Shown: positions 24,313-33,456 of the stretch, piece by piece | Layout of the letters: each line of letters begins with the position of its first letter | Position numbering within the stretch: position 1 is the first letter of the stretch | Assembly (NCBI RefSeq): GCF_007845675.1 | Contig: NZ_VOBR01000022.1 | Span: forward strand, 86,066-150,065 | DNA length: 64,000 bases | Source of the DNA: Lentzea tibetensis | GTDB taxonomy: Bacteria; Actinomycetota; Actinomycetes; Mycobacteriales; Pseudonocardiaceae | Direction: 5' to 3' | The notes under the pieces: model-generated | What the model saw: the letters and a program-made list of their open reading frames with translations, nothing else | What the model was told of the DNA's origin: nothing | The model's database searches: none | Program-made: the position numbers and the translations under genes

Positions 24313-25910
24313 CGCGGCGACGTGAGGCCGAGTTGGCGGCGCTGTTCGAGACCGCATCCGAGCTGGCCGGGATGCGGGACCCGGAGGCGGTGCTGCACTC
24401 GATCGTGCGCCGGGCCCGTTCGCTGCTGAACGCGGACGTCGCGTACCTGACGATGAACGACCCCGACGGCACCTACATGCGGATGACGGACGGGTCGATC
24501 TCCTCGCTGTTCCAACGGGTCCGGCTCGGGCTGGGGGAGGGGCTGGGTGGTCTGGTTGCGCAGACCGCCCAGCCCTACGCCACGTCCGACTACTTCGCCG
24601 ACGCGCGGTTCAAGCACACCAACCCCATCGACTCGTCGGTGCGCGAGGAGGGGCTGGTCGCGATCCTCGGCGTGCCGCTGAAGCTGGGCGAGCGGGTCAT
24701 CGGCGTGCTGTACGCGGCGGACCGGACGACCCGCGAGTTCCCGCCCGAGGAAGTCGCGCTGCTGTCATCGCTCGCCGACCACGCCGCCATCGCGATCGAC
24801 ACCGCGTCGCTGTTCGAGACGATCCGCTCGCACAACCTGGCCATGCGCCGGGCCGAGGAGGCGCACGACCGGCTCACCGACCTGGTGCTGCGCGGCGGCG
24901 ACGCGTCGTCCGTCGCGGCGGCGGCGGCCGAGCTGCTCGGCGGCGGGATCGCCGTGCACGACGAGGAAGGCGTCGAGCTCGCGCGCGTCGGCATGCCGGA
25001 GGGCGCGCCGCCCAACGCGGCCGTGCTGAGGTCGCGCACGACCGGGCGCGCGGTGCCGTACGACGGCTCGTGGGTGTGCGCGGTGCTCGCCGGGCGCGAG
25101 CTGCTGGGCACGCTGACCCTCGCGCGGCCGGACCTCGACGACGCCGACCGGAGGCTGTTCGAACGGGCGAGCGTCGTGACCGCACTGCTGTTGTTGTTGC
25201 GCCGCACCGTCGCCGAGGCCGAGAACAAGGTGCGCGGCGAGCTGATCACCGACATCCTGCACGCGCGCGACCCGCTCGGTCTGATCGCCCGCGCCCGCCG
25301 CATCGGGGTCGAGCTGACCGACGAGCACGTCGTCCTGGTGACCGACGGATCACTCGCCGCCGCAACGCACTTCGCGTCCGCGCACCGCGGGCTGGCCGGC
25401 GTGTGGGGGACCGATGTGGTGCTGGTCGTGCCGGGCACCTCGGCGACCGCCGTCGTGGACACGGCCGCCGCGGCGCTCGGCGCGACCGTCGGCGGAGCTG
25501 GCCCGGTGCTCGGGCCGGGCGCGGTGGCGACGGCGTTCGACGAGGCCCGGCGCTGCCTGCGCGCGTTGCTGGTGCTGGGCAGGGAGAAGAGCGGCGCGGT
25601 GATGACCGACCTCGGCTTCGTCGGCGTGCTGCTCGGCGACCGGGCCGACGTGACCGGGTACGTGCGGTCGGTGCTGGGGCCGCTGCTCGACTACGACGTG
25701 CGGCGCGGGACGGAGCTCGTGCACACGCTGCAGGTGTACTTCGCCAGCGGTACGAACCTCACGCGTGCCAAGGACTCGCTGCACGTGCACGTCAACACCG
25801 TGGTGCAGCGACTCGACCGGGTCGCGTCGTTGCTCGGGGAGGACTGGCAGTCTCCTGAGCGGCTGCTGGAGGTGCAGCTCGCCTTGCGGTTGTTGAGGGT
25901 CCTGGGTTGA
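24309..25910 (+). CDS. GAF-domain PucR-family transcriptional regulator
   Basis: ATG 24309 overlaps the transporter stop. The 533-residue protein has an N-terminal GAF domain (about 10-170, with GLGGLVAQTAQPYATSDYFAD and GVLYAADR), a short coiled linker, a middle CdaR-like GGDEF-related region (about 330-440), and the C-terminal PucR helix-turn-helix LVHTLQVYFASGTNLTRAKDSLHVHVNTVVQRL. Such proteins are usually ligand-responsive activators of the catabolic operon they belong to. The 3' end has a diverged partial duplicate downstream (25934-25997). Confidence 0.9.
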   Translation: MTRRREAELAALFETASELAGMRDPEAVLHSIVRRARSLLNADVAYLTMNDPDGTYMRMTDGSISSLFQRVRLGLGEGLGGLVAQTAQPYATSDYFADARFKHTNPIDSSVREEGLVAILGVPLKLGERVIGVLYAADRTTREFPPEEVALLSSLADHAAIAIDTASLFETIRSHNLAMRRAEEAHDRLTDLVLRGGDASSVAAAAAELLGGGIAVHDEEGVELARVGMPEGAPPNAAVLRSRTTGRAVPYDGSWVCAVLAGRELLGTLTLARPDLDDADRRLFERASVVTALLLLLRRTVAEAENKVRGELITDILHARDPLGLIARARRIGVELTDEHVVLVTDGSLAAATHFASAHRGLAGVWGTDVVLVVPGTSATAVVDTAAAALGATVGGAGPVLGPGAVATAFDEARRCLRALLVLGREKSGAVMTDLGFVGVLLGDRADVTGYVRSVLGPLLDYDVRRGTELVHTLQVYFASGTNLTRAKDSLHVHVNTVVQRLDRVASLLGEDWQSPERLLEVQLALRLLRVLG

Positions 25911-25926
25911 GACCGCTGGCCGCCGG

Positions 25927-27417
25927 TCAGCATCGTGGTGCGGCGGCTCGTCCGCGTCGCGTCGTTGCTCGGGGAGGGCTGGCCGTTCCGCGAGCGCCCA
26001 CGGGCAGAGCGACCGGCGCCGCGTCCGCTGGAGGTTCGGGGCTGATGTTGTCGTAGGTGCAGACGGCTTTGCTGATGTCGAGCTGCGGCCCGCTCGGCAG
26101 CAGCCGGACGAGCGCTTCGGGGGCCTCGGGGATCCGGTTCGGCTTCAGCCGGTCGTCGGGCTCAGCGATGCCGAGCACCTGGGCCGTCGGCACGTTCGGG
26201 ATGCCGTAGGTGATGCCGTGGTCGGTGACGAGCACGATCGGGCCGACCCGCCCGCTGCGCACGACCGCCGCGCGGCCGGCCGGCATGACGAAGTCGTCGA
26301 CCTTCTCGCCGGTGGGGCCGGTGGCGTTGATCGTGATGCCCAGCGCGGGTGCGGTGCCGGTGAACAGGTTCGTGCCGGTCTTCGTCCACTCGACGCAGAC
26401 CTTGTCCTCGTCGGCGACCGGGCGCGGTGGCATGTCCGGGTAGTGCGTCGTCTGCCGCCAGACGCCCAGTGAGTCCGTGGTCGTGCCCGGTGACTTCGGC
26501 GGCAGCGTGTCCGCGTTGCGCTGCCAGATCAGCGTCGCCACGGCCTCGGTGACCCGGTGCGTGGCGCCCTCCGCGACGACCCAGTAGCGCTTGCGGCCGT
26601 TGATCTCCTCGGTGCGGAACACCTCGCTCGCCTGCGGCACGGCCAGCTCGGGCACCTCGGGCAGCATGTTCAGCAGCGCGCTGCCGACCCGCTTCGGCTT
26701 GACGCCGTTGAGGTTCCACGCGGTGCGCAGCATCCGGCCGCCCTTGCCGATGCGCGCCCGCACGACCTTGCCGTCCTGCCGGTAGATCAGCTGGTCCAGC
26801 TCGTCCGGCCCGCGCACGAGCAGCACCTCGTCGTCCCCGAGCGGGATGCCCAGCTCCGGCCTGCGCACGTCGAGTCCGGCGAGGACGGTCGTGCGGCCCT
26901 CCGCCTCGCACACGCCCCAGGCGCCGTCCGCCGCGTCGAGCCGCTGCTCCTCGGTGGGCAGCAGCTCCGGGGCGTCCGGAATCCCCGTGCGGCGCCCCGT
27001 CTTCAGGCTCGTCTTGCGGAACGCCGACTCGTCCACGACCGTCGGCTGTGCCGCCTGCTGGGTCCGCGGCCGCGGGTGCGCGCCCTCCAACTCCTTGCGC
27101 GCCAGCAGAAGCCGCGCCGACGCCAGGTTGAACGTCGGTGTCAGCTCGCCGTCCGCGACCAGGTACACCGCGCCCGTCTGCTTGCTGATCACGATGCCCA
27201 CGCCCGGCAACGACGCCGCCGGGCGGGCCAGGCCGATGACCAGGCCCGCCGTCAGGCCGACGATCGCGACCAGCAGACCGGCGAACGTCGCGCGGCGGTG
27301 CCTGGCCAGCACCTCTGTTCGCACCAGCGGATCGCGCTGGATCAGTGCGCTCTCGATCCGCTCGACCATGAAGCGGTAGCCCTGCACTTGGGTGTCCGAA
27401 GTGGACGTGACGCGCAT
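25927..27417 (-). CDS. eccB: Type VII secretion protein EccB
   Basis: A 496-residue protein: a short cytoplasmic N-terminus with the family pattern STSDTQVQGYRFMVERIESALIQRDP, one membrane segment (FAGLLVAIVGLTAGLVIGLA) and a large extracytoplasmic domain with GVGIVISKQTGAVYLV, TFNLASARLLL and LLPSGPQLDISKAVCTYD. EccB is a core subunit of the ESX membrane complex. No other ESX gene is in the window, so it stands alone here. The last ~25 residues (GTASPPRATTRRGR...) are encoded antisense to a duplicated PucR-gene tail and look like read-through sequence, not native protein. Confidence 0.9.
   Translation of the reverse strand: MRVTSTSDTQVQGYRFMVERIESALIQRDPLVRTEVLARHRRATFAGLLVAIVGLTAGLVIGLARPAASLPGVGIVISKQTGAVYLVADGELTPTFNLASARLLLARKELEGAHPRPRTQQAAQPTVVDESAFRKTSLKTGRRTGIPDAPELLPTEEQRLDAADGAWGVCEAEGRTTVLAGLDVRRPELGIPLGDDEVLLVRGPDELDQLIYRQDGKVVRARIGKGGRMLRTAWNLNGVKPKRVGSALLNMLPEVPELAVPQASEVFRTEEINGRKRYWVVAEGATHRVTEAVATLIWQRNADTLPPKSPGTTTDSLGVWRQTTHYPDMPPRPVADEDKVCVEWTKTGTNLFTGTAPALGITINATGPTGEKVDDFVMPAGRAAVVRSGRVGPIVLVTDHGITYGIPNVPTAQVLGIAEPDDRLKPNRIPEAPEALVRLLPSGPQLDISKAVCTYDNISPEPPADAAPVALPVGARGTASPPRATTRRGRAAAPRC
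25934..25997 (+). pseudogene. Diverged duplicate of the PucR-gene 3' end
   Basis: This segment matches 25799-25862 at a constant offset of 135 bp, including a 25-base identical core around GTCGCGTCGTTGCTCGGGGA. In the same frame it reads VVRRLVRVASLLGEGW against VVQRLDRVASLLGEDW in the intact gene. It lacks a start and the rest of the gene. It overlaps the 3' end of eccB on the opposite strand. Confidence 0.7.
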
Positions 27418-27483
27418 GGCGCAGACGCTAGTGGATGATCTTGAAACTACGTCTTTTTGATCACTCCATCGTGTGGAACCGTC

Positions 27484-28956
27484 TCACTTGGTGATCTCAC
27501 TTGGTTGCGGCACAGCGTCTCCCGCGGCGGCGTCGCTGTTCCCGAAGGGGCGAGCGATCGCCATGTAGACACCGCCGACGACCACCACGAGCGCGCCGGA
27601 GAGCAGCACGACGTAGTTGTCGTACCAGGCCGCGTCCGGAGTGCGCGGCCAGCACATGTTGACCATCGCGGCCACGCCGTAGGCGAACGCGAGCACGTTG
27701 ACCAGCAGGCCCCAGCGGCCCAGCGTGAACTCGCCCGACGGCACCCAGCCCTTCAGCCGGGCCCGCAGCGCCGCGAACACGACCATCTGGAACCCGAGGT
27801 AGATGCCGAGCGTCGCGAACGACACGATCTTGTTCAGCGCGTCGGTCGACAGCTTGGACGCGAACACGATCAGCACCGGCACCACGCCCGCCAGCAGCAG
27901 CGAGTACGGCGGGATGTGCCGCTTCGGCGAGAAGCGGGACAACGCCTTGTGCCCGAACAGCATCTTGTCGCGCGCGTACGAGTAGGTCAGGCGCGACGCG
28001 GCGGCCTGGAGCGACATCGTGCAGGACAGGAACGAGATCAGCACGACGCCGATCACGACCTTGTAGCCGACCGTGCCGAACGCGTTGGTCAGCACACCGG
28101 TCACCGGGTCGGTGTCCTCGCCGGAGATGACGCGGCCGAAGTCGGGCACCGCCAGCAGCAGCGAGAGGCAGGCGAACGTGGCCGCCGCGCCGCCGATGTA
28201 GATGGTGCGGCGCATGGCCTTCGGGATGACGCGGCCGGGGTCCTCGACCTCCTCGGCCGTGTCACCGCACGCCTCGAAGCCGTAGTACTGGTAGAGGCCG
28301 ATGATGCCCGCCGCGAAGAACGCCGGCAGGTACGAACCGCTGCCCGCGGCGCCGAAGCTGTCGAAGATGACGCCGATGTTGTGCACGCGGTTGTCGACCA
28401 GCAGCCAGATGCCGACGGCCAGCGCGCCGATGATCTCGGCGGCGAAGCCGAAGATCGCGGCCCACGACAGCACGCGCGTGCCCAAGTAGTTGATCAGGGT
28501 CGACACGACGACGACCGCGATCGCGCACAGCACCGTGTTGTTCACCGTCGCGGTGTAGCCCAGCAAGGTCGCCAGATAGGGCCCGGCGCCGTAGCTGACC
28601 GACGCGATCGTCACCAGCAGCGCCATCAGGTAGACCCAGCCGGTCATCCACGCCCAGCGCTTGCCCCACAGGCGGCGCGCCCACGGGTAGACGCCGCCCG
28701 CCACCGGGTACTGCGCGACGAGTTCGCCGAACACCAGCGCGACCAGGAACTGGCCGACGCCCGCGACGACGAAGCTCCAGATCATCGGCGGGCCGCCGAG
28801 CGCGAGCGCCGTGCCGAACAGGGTGTACGTGCTGACGACGGGCGACAGGTAGGTGAAGCCGAGCGAGAAGTTGGCCCAGGGACTCATGTCCCGCTTGAAC
28901 TCGGACGTGTAGCCGAGATCGGCGAGGCGGTCCTCCGCGGACGCGGTGGCGGTCAT
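27484..28956 (-). CDS. APC-superfamily amino acid/amine permease
   Basis: A 490-residue protein with about 12 hydrophobic segments. N-terminal motifs are DLGYTSEFKRDMSPWANFSLGFTYLSPVV and GPPMIWSFVVAGVGQFLVALVFGELVAQYPVAGGVYPWARRLWG; FEACGDTAEEVEDPGRVIPKAMRR is the conserved cytoplasmic loop of the amino-acid-choline transporter group. It is the last gene of the betB-betA-permease transcription unit, 1 nt after betA, so choline, betaine or a related amine is the likely substrate. Confidence 0.9.
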   Translation of the reverse strand: MTATASAEDRLADLGYTSEFKRDMSPWANFSLGFTYLSPVVSTYTLFGTALALGGPPMIWSFVVAGVGQFLVALVFGELVAQYPVAGGVYPWARRLWGKRWAWMTGWVYLMALLVTIASVSYGAGPYLATLLGYTATVNNTVLCAIAVVVVSTLINYLGTRVLSWAAIFGFAAEIIGALAVGIWLLVDNRVHNIGVIFDSFGAAGSGSYLPAFFAAGIIGLYQYYGFEACGDTAEEVEDPGRVIPKAMRRTIYIGGAAATFACLSLLLAVPDFGRVISGEDTDPVTGVLTNAFGTVGYKVVIGVVLISFLSCTMSLQAAASRLTYSYARDKMLFGHKALSRFSPKRHIPPYSLLLAGVVPVLIVFASKLSTDALNKIVSFATLGIYLGFQMVVFAALRARLKGWVPSGEFTLGRWGLLVNVLAFAYGVAAMVNMCWPRTPDAAWYDNYVVLLSGALVVVVGGVYMAIARPFGNSDAAAGDAVPQPSEITK

Positions 28957-28957
28957 G

Positions 28958-30436
28958 TCAGACCACCCCCTTGATCAGATCCGCGGCTCGTTCTCCGATC
29001 ATGAGGACGGTGACCATCGGGTTCACCGTGGGCATGGTCGGGAACACGGACGCGTCGGCGACGCGAAGCCCTTCGACGCCGATGACCTTCAGGTCGCTGT
29101 CGACGACCGAGCCGATCGCGCACGTGCCCGCCGGGTGGTAGACGGTGTGCGCGGCGCGGCGGCCGTACTCGGACAGGTCCTCGTCGGTCGTCACGGCCGG
29201 GCCGGGTGCGATCTCGCGCTTCAGCCACGACCGCAGCGGCTCCTGCTCGGCGACCTGCCGCGCGATGCGGAAACCGTCGACCAGGGTCTGCTCGTCGTAG
29301 CCGTCCGGGTTGGTGAAGTAGCCGAAGTCCAGCGCGGGCTTCTCGGCGGGATCCGAGCTGCGCAGCCACATCCGGCCCTTGCTGTGCGGGCGCGGGATGT
29401 TCGGCGTCATGCAGACACCGTGCTCGACTGTCGGGTAGCCGAGGCGTTCGGTGTTGGTGGTGAACGGGATCTGGTAGAAGTGGAACATCAGGTCCGGCCG
29501 CGGGTCGCTCTCGTCGCGGCGGATGAACAGGCCGGCGTCGGAGTCCATCACCGAGTTCGGCGGCAATGGACCGTTGGTCTCCCACACGATCACCGACTCC
29601 GGGTGGTCGAGCAGGTTCTCACCCACGCCCGGCAGGTCGTGCACCGGCGCGATGCCCAGCGCGGAGAGTTCGGACGCGTTGCCGATGCCGGACAGCATCA
29701 TCAACCGGGGCGTGTCGATCGCGCCCGCGCAGAGCAGGACCTCCTTGCGAGCCGAGACCACACCCTTGTCGGTCACCACACCCGTCGCGCGGCCGTTGGA
29801 GACCACGATGCGCGACACCCACGTCTCCAGCAGCAGCGTGAGGTTCGGGCGGTCCAGGTTCGGGTGGATGTACGCCGTCGACGCGGACGAACGGCGGTTG
29901 TCGTTCTCCGGGTGGTAGGCGATGGAGAAGAACCCGACGCCGTCTTCGAACGGCTTCGCGTTGAAATCGTCCACTTCGGACACGTCCAGCGCCTGCTTCG
30001 CCGACGTCACGAAGTCCAGCGCGATCGGGTTCCTGTCCTTCTCGGCCACCGGGATGATGTTCAGCTGCACCCGGTCGTAGTACGGGCCGATGGTGTCCCA
30101 GTCCCAACCCGCGCCCCACTCGTCGAAGTCCTGCGGGAACGGGACGAAGCTGATCAGCGTGTTGTGCGACGAGCAACCGCCGAGCACGCGAGCGCGGGAG
30201 TGGCGGATGTGCGAGTTGCCGCGCGGCTGCTCCACCGTCGGGTAGTCGTAGTCCAGCTCGCTGCCCAGCAGGTTGATCCAGTTGCGCAGGTCGAGCACCC
30301 GCTCGTCACCGAGGTCGGACGGGCCGCCCTCGATCACCGCGACCGAGACGTCCGGGTCCTCGGACAGTCTCGCCGCGAGCACAGAACCGGCCGTGCCGCC
30401 TCCCACGATGACGTAGTCGTACACGGCTTCACTCAT
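28958..30436 (-). CDS. betA: GMC-family choline dehydrogenase-like flavoprotein
   Basis: ATG 30436 overlaps the betB stop (ATGA). The 492-residue protein has the FAD-binding YVIVGGGTAGSVLAARL at the N-terminus, the GMC signatures RARVLGGCSSHNTLIS and GAIDTPRLMMLSGIGNASEL, and the active-site region HTVYHPAGTCAIGSVVD with the catalytic His, then NPMVTVLMIGERAADLI. With BetB it would oxidise choline to betaine aldehyde. It is shorter than E. coli BetA (about 556), and alcohol specificity in GMC enzymes is not readable by eye, so the substrate rests on context. Confidence 0.87.
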   Translation of the reverse strand: MSEAVYDYVIVGGGTAGSVLAARLSEDPDVSVAVIEGGPSDLGDERVLDLRNWINLLGSELDYDYPTVEQPRGNSHIRHSRARVLGGCSSHNTLISFVPFPQDFDEWGAGWDWDTIGPYYDRVQLNIIPVAEKDRNPIALDFVTSAKQALDVSEVDDFNAKPFEDGVGFFSIAYHPENDNRRSSASTAYIHPNLDRPNLTLLLETWVSRIVVSNGRATGVVTDKGVVSARKEVLLCAGAIDTPRLMMLSGIGNASELSALGIAPVHDLPGVGENLLDHPESVIVWETNGPLPPNSVMDSDAGLFIRRDESDPRPDLMFHFYQIPFTTNTERLGYPTVEHGVCMTPNIPRPHSKGRMWLRSSDPAEKPALDFGYFTNPDGYDEQTLVDGFRIARQVAEQEPLRSWLKREIAPGPAVTTDEDLSEYGRRAAHTVYHPAGTCAIGSVVDSDLKVIGVEGLRVADASVFPTMPTVNPMVTVLMIGERAADLIKGVV

Positions 30437-31863
30437 CACGTGTCCCTTCGTGCGAACCAGTTCTGCGCGCTCGGCTTCAAGTTCTGGTAGACGTGCTTGG
30501 GCTCGCAGTACTCGTGCAGACCGGACGTGCCCAGCTCGCGGCCGATGCCGGAGCGCTTGAACCCGCCCCACTCGGCCTGCGGCAGGTACGGACCGAAGTC
30601 GTTGACCCACACCGTCCCGTGCCGCAAGCGCTTGGCGACGCGCTGCGCCTTGTCCAGGTCCTGGCTCCACACGCCACCGGCGAGGCCGTAGTCGGTGTCG
30701 TTGCCCAGGAACACGGCCTCGTCCTCGGTGGCGAACTTCTCCACCGTGATGATCGGGCCGAACGTCTCGTCCTGCACCAGCTTCATGTCCCGCGTGCAGT
30801 CCGCGAACACCGTGGGGCGGAAGAAGAAACCGTTCGCGAGCTCCGGCTCGTCGGGACGCTTGCCGCCCGCGACCAGTCGCGCGCCCTCGCGCAGGCCGAT
30901 CTCGACGTAGCCCTCGACTTTCGCCAGGTGCTCGGCGGACACCAGCGGGCCGCTCTCGGTGTCGTCGTCGAAGCCGTTGCCCAGCTTCACCAGATCCGTG
31001 CGGCGGGCGACCTCGGCGACGAAAGCGTCGTGGATGTCCTCGTGCACGATGAGCCGCGTGCCCGCGGAGCACACCTGTCCCGCGTGGAAGAACGCCGCGG
31101 TGAGCGCGTAGTCGACGGCGGTTTCGACGTCCGCGTCGGCGAACACGATGTTCGGGTTCTTGCCGCCCAGCTCCAGCGCGACCTTCTTCACCGTCGTCGC
31201 GGCCGACACCATGATCCGCTGGCCGGTGGCGAGGCTGCCGGTGAACGACACCAGGTCGACGTCGCGGTGCTCGGACAGCGGCGCGCCCACCTCGGGGCCG
31301 GTGCCCAGCACGAGGTTCGCGACCCCGTCGGGCACGCCCGCCTCGGTCAGCAGCTCGAACAGCTTGATGGTGGTGAGCGGCGTGATCTCGCTCGGCTTCG
31401 CGACGATCGTGTTGCCCGCCAGCAGCGCGGGCGCGACCTTCCACGACATCTGCAGCAGCGGGTAGTTCCACGGCGCGATCAGCCCGCACACGCCGACCGG
31501 TTCGTAGTCGACGCGGCTGAGCACGTCCGGGCCCGCGCCCGGCACGATCTTCGGGTGCAGCAACGCGGCGAGCCCGCCGTAGTAGCGGAACACCGCGACC
31601 ACGTCGTCGACGTCGATCCGGCTCTCGACGATCGTCTTGCCGGTGTCGAGCGTCTCCGTGCGCGCGATGTCCTCCTTGTCGCGCTCCAGGAGGTCCGCGA
31701 CGCGGTTCAGGATCGCGGCTCGGTGCTCGGGGCTCGTGGACGTCCACGAGCCGTCGTCGAACGCGCGCCGCGCCGCCGCGATGGCAGCCAGCGCGTCAGC
31801 CGTCGTCCCCTCCTCCACCTCGGCGATCACGCTCTGGTCGAAGGGGTTGATGATCCGCCGCAC
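30436..31863 (-). CDS. betB: Betaine-aldehyde dehydrogenase
   Basis: A 475-residue NAD(P)-dependent aldehyde dehydrogenase starting at GTG 31863 behind GAGGGAGG. Motifs are PWNYPLLQMSWKVAPALLAGNTIVAKPSE, FTGSLATGQ, ELGGKNPN (general base Glu231) and FFHAGQVCSAGTRL (nucleophile Cys265). It is the first gene of betB-betA-permease and converts betaine aldehyde to glycine betaine. A TGTCC-N5-GGACA repeat lies between a TATACC -10-like hexamer and the start. Confidence 0.92.
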   Translation of the reverse strand: MRRIINPFDQSVIAEVEEGTTADALAAIAAARRAFDDGSWTSTSPEHRAAILNRVADLLERDKEDIARTETLDTGKTIVESRIDVDDVVAVFRYYGGLAALLHPKIVPGAGPDVLSRVDYEPVGVCGLIAPWNYPLLQMSWKVAPALLAGNTIVAKPSEITPLTTIKLFELLTEAGVPDGVANLVLGTGPEVGAPLSEHRDVDLVSFTGSLATGQRIMVSAATTVKKVALELGGKNPNIVFADADVETAVDYALTAAFFHAGQVCSAGTRLIVHEDIHDAFVAEVARRTDLVKLGNGFDDDTESGPLVSAEHLAKVEGYVEIGLREGARLVAGGKRPDEPELANGFFFRPTVFADCTRDMKLVQDETFGPIITVEKFATEDEAVFLGNDTDYGLAGGVWSQDLDKAQRVAKRLRHGTVWVNDFGPYLPQAEWGGFKRSGIGRELGTSGLHEYCEPKHVYQNLKPSAQNWFARRDT

Positions 31864-31882
31864 GGACGTCCTCCCTCAGGTG

Positions 31883-31897
31883 TGTCCACGTGGGACA
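31883..31897. promoter_or_regulatory. betBA promoter operator TGTCC-ACGTG-GGACA
   Basis: An inverted repeat just upstream of the betB ribosome site. On the minus strand it follows a CTATACCC -10-like sequence (31901-31908) and so covers the expected transcription start, as a repressor site would. No BetI-type gene is adjacent; the IclR regulator of the island is a candidate. Confidence 0.55.
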
Positions 31898-31944
31898 ATC
31901 GGGTATAGCCGGTCGTGCGGTACGTTAAACCGTGAGCGGCGTCT

Positions 31945-33030
31945 CTACAGGTTCCTGCGGAACCGGGTGAAGAGGCGAGCATTGCTCATAGCCAGTACGC
32001 CAACGAGCTGTTCACCCTCGTAGTAAGCAGTCACGAACTTGCGGTCCTCAATGGACCCGTCCTCGAGCCGCGCGTCCGCGCTGGCCCGCCCGGCGAACTG
32101 GATCCGCACGCCGTACTGGTCGGACCACACGTACCCGGTCGCCTTGTGCGTGCGCACCGTGCTGCCCGCCAGCAGGTTCGCGACGGCCACCTGCGCCTGC
32201 TCGGTCGCGCTGGTCCAGTGCTCCGCGCGGTGGCCCGCGTAGTTCGCGACGTCGCCGACGGCGACCACCTGCGGGACGTTCGTGACACCGCCCGCGTCGC
32301 ACAGCACGCCGTTGCCTGTCTCAATTGGAGAGTCGGCCAGCCAGTCGATCGCCGGCCGGGTGCCGACGCCGGCGATCACGACGTCCGCGTCGAGCACGCG
32401 GCCGTCGGCCAGCTCGACGCCGCTGTTGACAGTCGACACTCCCGCGCCGCAGATCAACCGGGTGCCGTGGTCGGCGTGCAGGCCGCCGCACGCGGTGCCC
32501 ATCTCGGCGCCGAGCACGCGGGTCAGCGGTGCGTCGAGGGCTTCGACGACGGTGACGTCCTTGCCGAGCTGCCGGCAGCTGGACGCGACCTCCGCGCCGA
32601 TGAACCCGGCACCGATGACGACGACCTTGTCGGCGCCCGCGACCTTGTCGCGGAGTACGACGGCGTCGTCGAGGGTGCGCAGGACGTGCGCGCCGGGGAT
32701 CGTGCGGGGGACCGCGCCGGTGGCGAGCACGACACCGTCGACTGTCAACAGTTGGCCGTCGCTGAGCTCGATGCTGCCCACTGTCGACAGTGTGCTGGCG
32801 CGGACGCCGAGCACCCACTCCGCGTCGAGCTTGCCGAGGTCCTCCGCGTCCGCGAGCGGCGTGTTCTCGATCTTGCCGAGCAGGAAGTCCTTGGAGAGCG
32901 GTGGCCGGTCGTACGGCTGGTGGACCTCATCTCCGATGATGACCAGCCGTCCGTCGTAACCCTGCGCCCGCAACGCCTGCGCGGACCTGAGCCCGGCCAG
33001 CGAAGCCCCCACCACTGCAATAGTCCTCAC
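31945..33030 (-). CDS. NAD(P)H:ferredoxin reductase, FAD-dependent (BphA4/rubredoxin-reductase type)
   Basis: GTG 33030 overlaps the stop of the Rieske ferredoxin gene. The 361-residue protein has FAD site VVGASLAGLRSAQALRAQGYDG, PYDRPPLSKDFLLG, ATGAVPRTIPGA, the NAD(P)H site VVVIGAGFIGAEVASS, and VVAVGDVANYAG before the C-terminal interface domain. It passes electrons to the co-transcribed Rieske ferredoxin, presumably for the Rieske oxygenase at 37781. The coding sequence contains two near-copies of the palindrome array motif from 5.1 kb. Confidence 0.92.
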   Translation of the reverse strand: MRTIAVVGASLAGLRSAQALRAQGYDGRLVIIGDEVHQPYDRPPLSKDFLLGKIENTPLADAEDLGKLDAEWVLGVRASTLSTVGSIELSDGQLLTVDGVVLATGAVPRTIPGAHVLRTLDDAVVLRDKVAGADKVVVIGAGFIGAEVASSCRQLGKDVTVVEALDAPLTRVLGAEMGTACGGLHADHGTRLICGAGVSTVNSGVELADGRVLDADVVIAGVGTRPAIDWLADSPIETGNGVLCDAGGVTNVPQVVAVGDVANYAGHRAEHWTSATEQAQVAVANLLAGSTVRTHKATGYVWSDQYGVRIQFAGRASADARLEDGSIEDRKFVTAYYEGEQLVGVLAMSNARLFTRFRRNL

Positions 33031-33344
33031 GCCACATCCCTGTTCGCCTCGGTGTCGACGTACACCACCCCATCCTGCACAAGAACGGGGTAGGTCCTCA
33101 CCGATCTTTTGGCGGGCAGACACGTGGGCGCACCCGTGCGAAGGTCGAACGAGGACGCGTGCAACGGGCATTCCACGAAACAGCCCTCCAGCCAGCCGTC
33201 GGCCAGGGAGGCGTCCTGGTGGGTGCAGGTGTCGTCGATGGCGTAGAGGACGCCGTCGGCGTTGAACACCGCGACGGGCGGTGTTCCGTCGATCCGGATG
33301 GCCTCACCTGGGGGGAGGTCGGTCAGGGCGCAGGCGCGGATCAT
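33027..33344 (-). CDS. Rieske [2Fe-2S] ferredoxin
   Basis: A 105-residue protein (ATG 33344) with both Rieske motifs: CTH in DDTCTHQDASL and CPLH in FVECPLHASSFD, so Cys-x-His and Cys-x2-His coordinate the cluster. The size and the absence of a membrane segment fit ferredoxin components of multicomponent oxygenases (BphF type). It overlaps the reductase gene by 4 bp (GTGA), so the two are made together. It is divergent from the IclR regulator. Confidence 0.93.
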   Translation of the reverse strand: MIRACALTDLPPGEAIRIDGTPPVAVFNADGVLYAIDDTCTHQDASLADGWLEGCFVECPLHASSFDLRTGAPTCLPAKRSVRTYPVLVQDGVVYVDTEANRDVA

Positions 33345-33382
33345 CGCGAGCCTCCGGTGCGTGATGCGGGACGCGTTCCGAA

Positions 33383-33456
33383 TGACGCAACACAATGTGC
33401 GGCTCGTGGCGCGTTGCGTCAATAGGCTGTTTTGGTTAGCGGTTACCGTTGCGTCA
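33383..33456. promoter_or_regulatory. Three GTTGCGTCA sites in the IclR/ferredoxin intergenic region
   Basis: TGACGCAAC (33383-33391) is inverted relative to GTTGCGTCA (33413-33421); a third copy (33448-33456) ends on the first base of the IclR ATG. The placement between divergent promoters and over the regulator's start suggests autoregulated IclR binding. Confidence 0.65.

Noticed and set aside
28958-31747. A 929-residue minus-strand frame covering betA and betB
   Set aside because: It is betA read through from a shadow frame of betB; the ATGA overlap at 30436 defines two separate genes.
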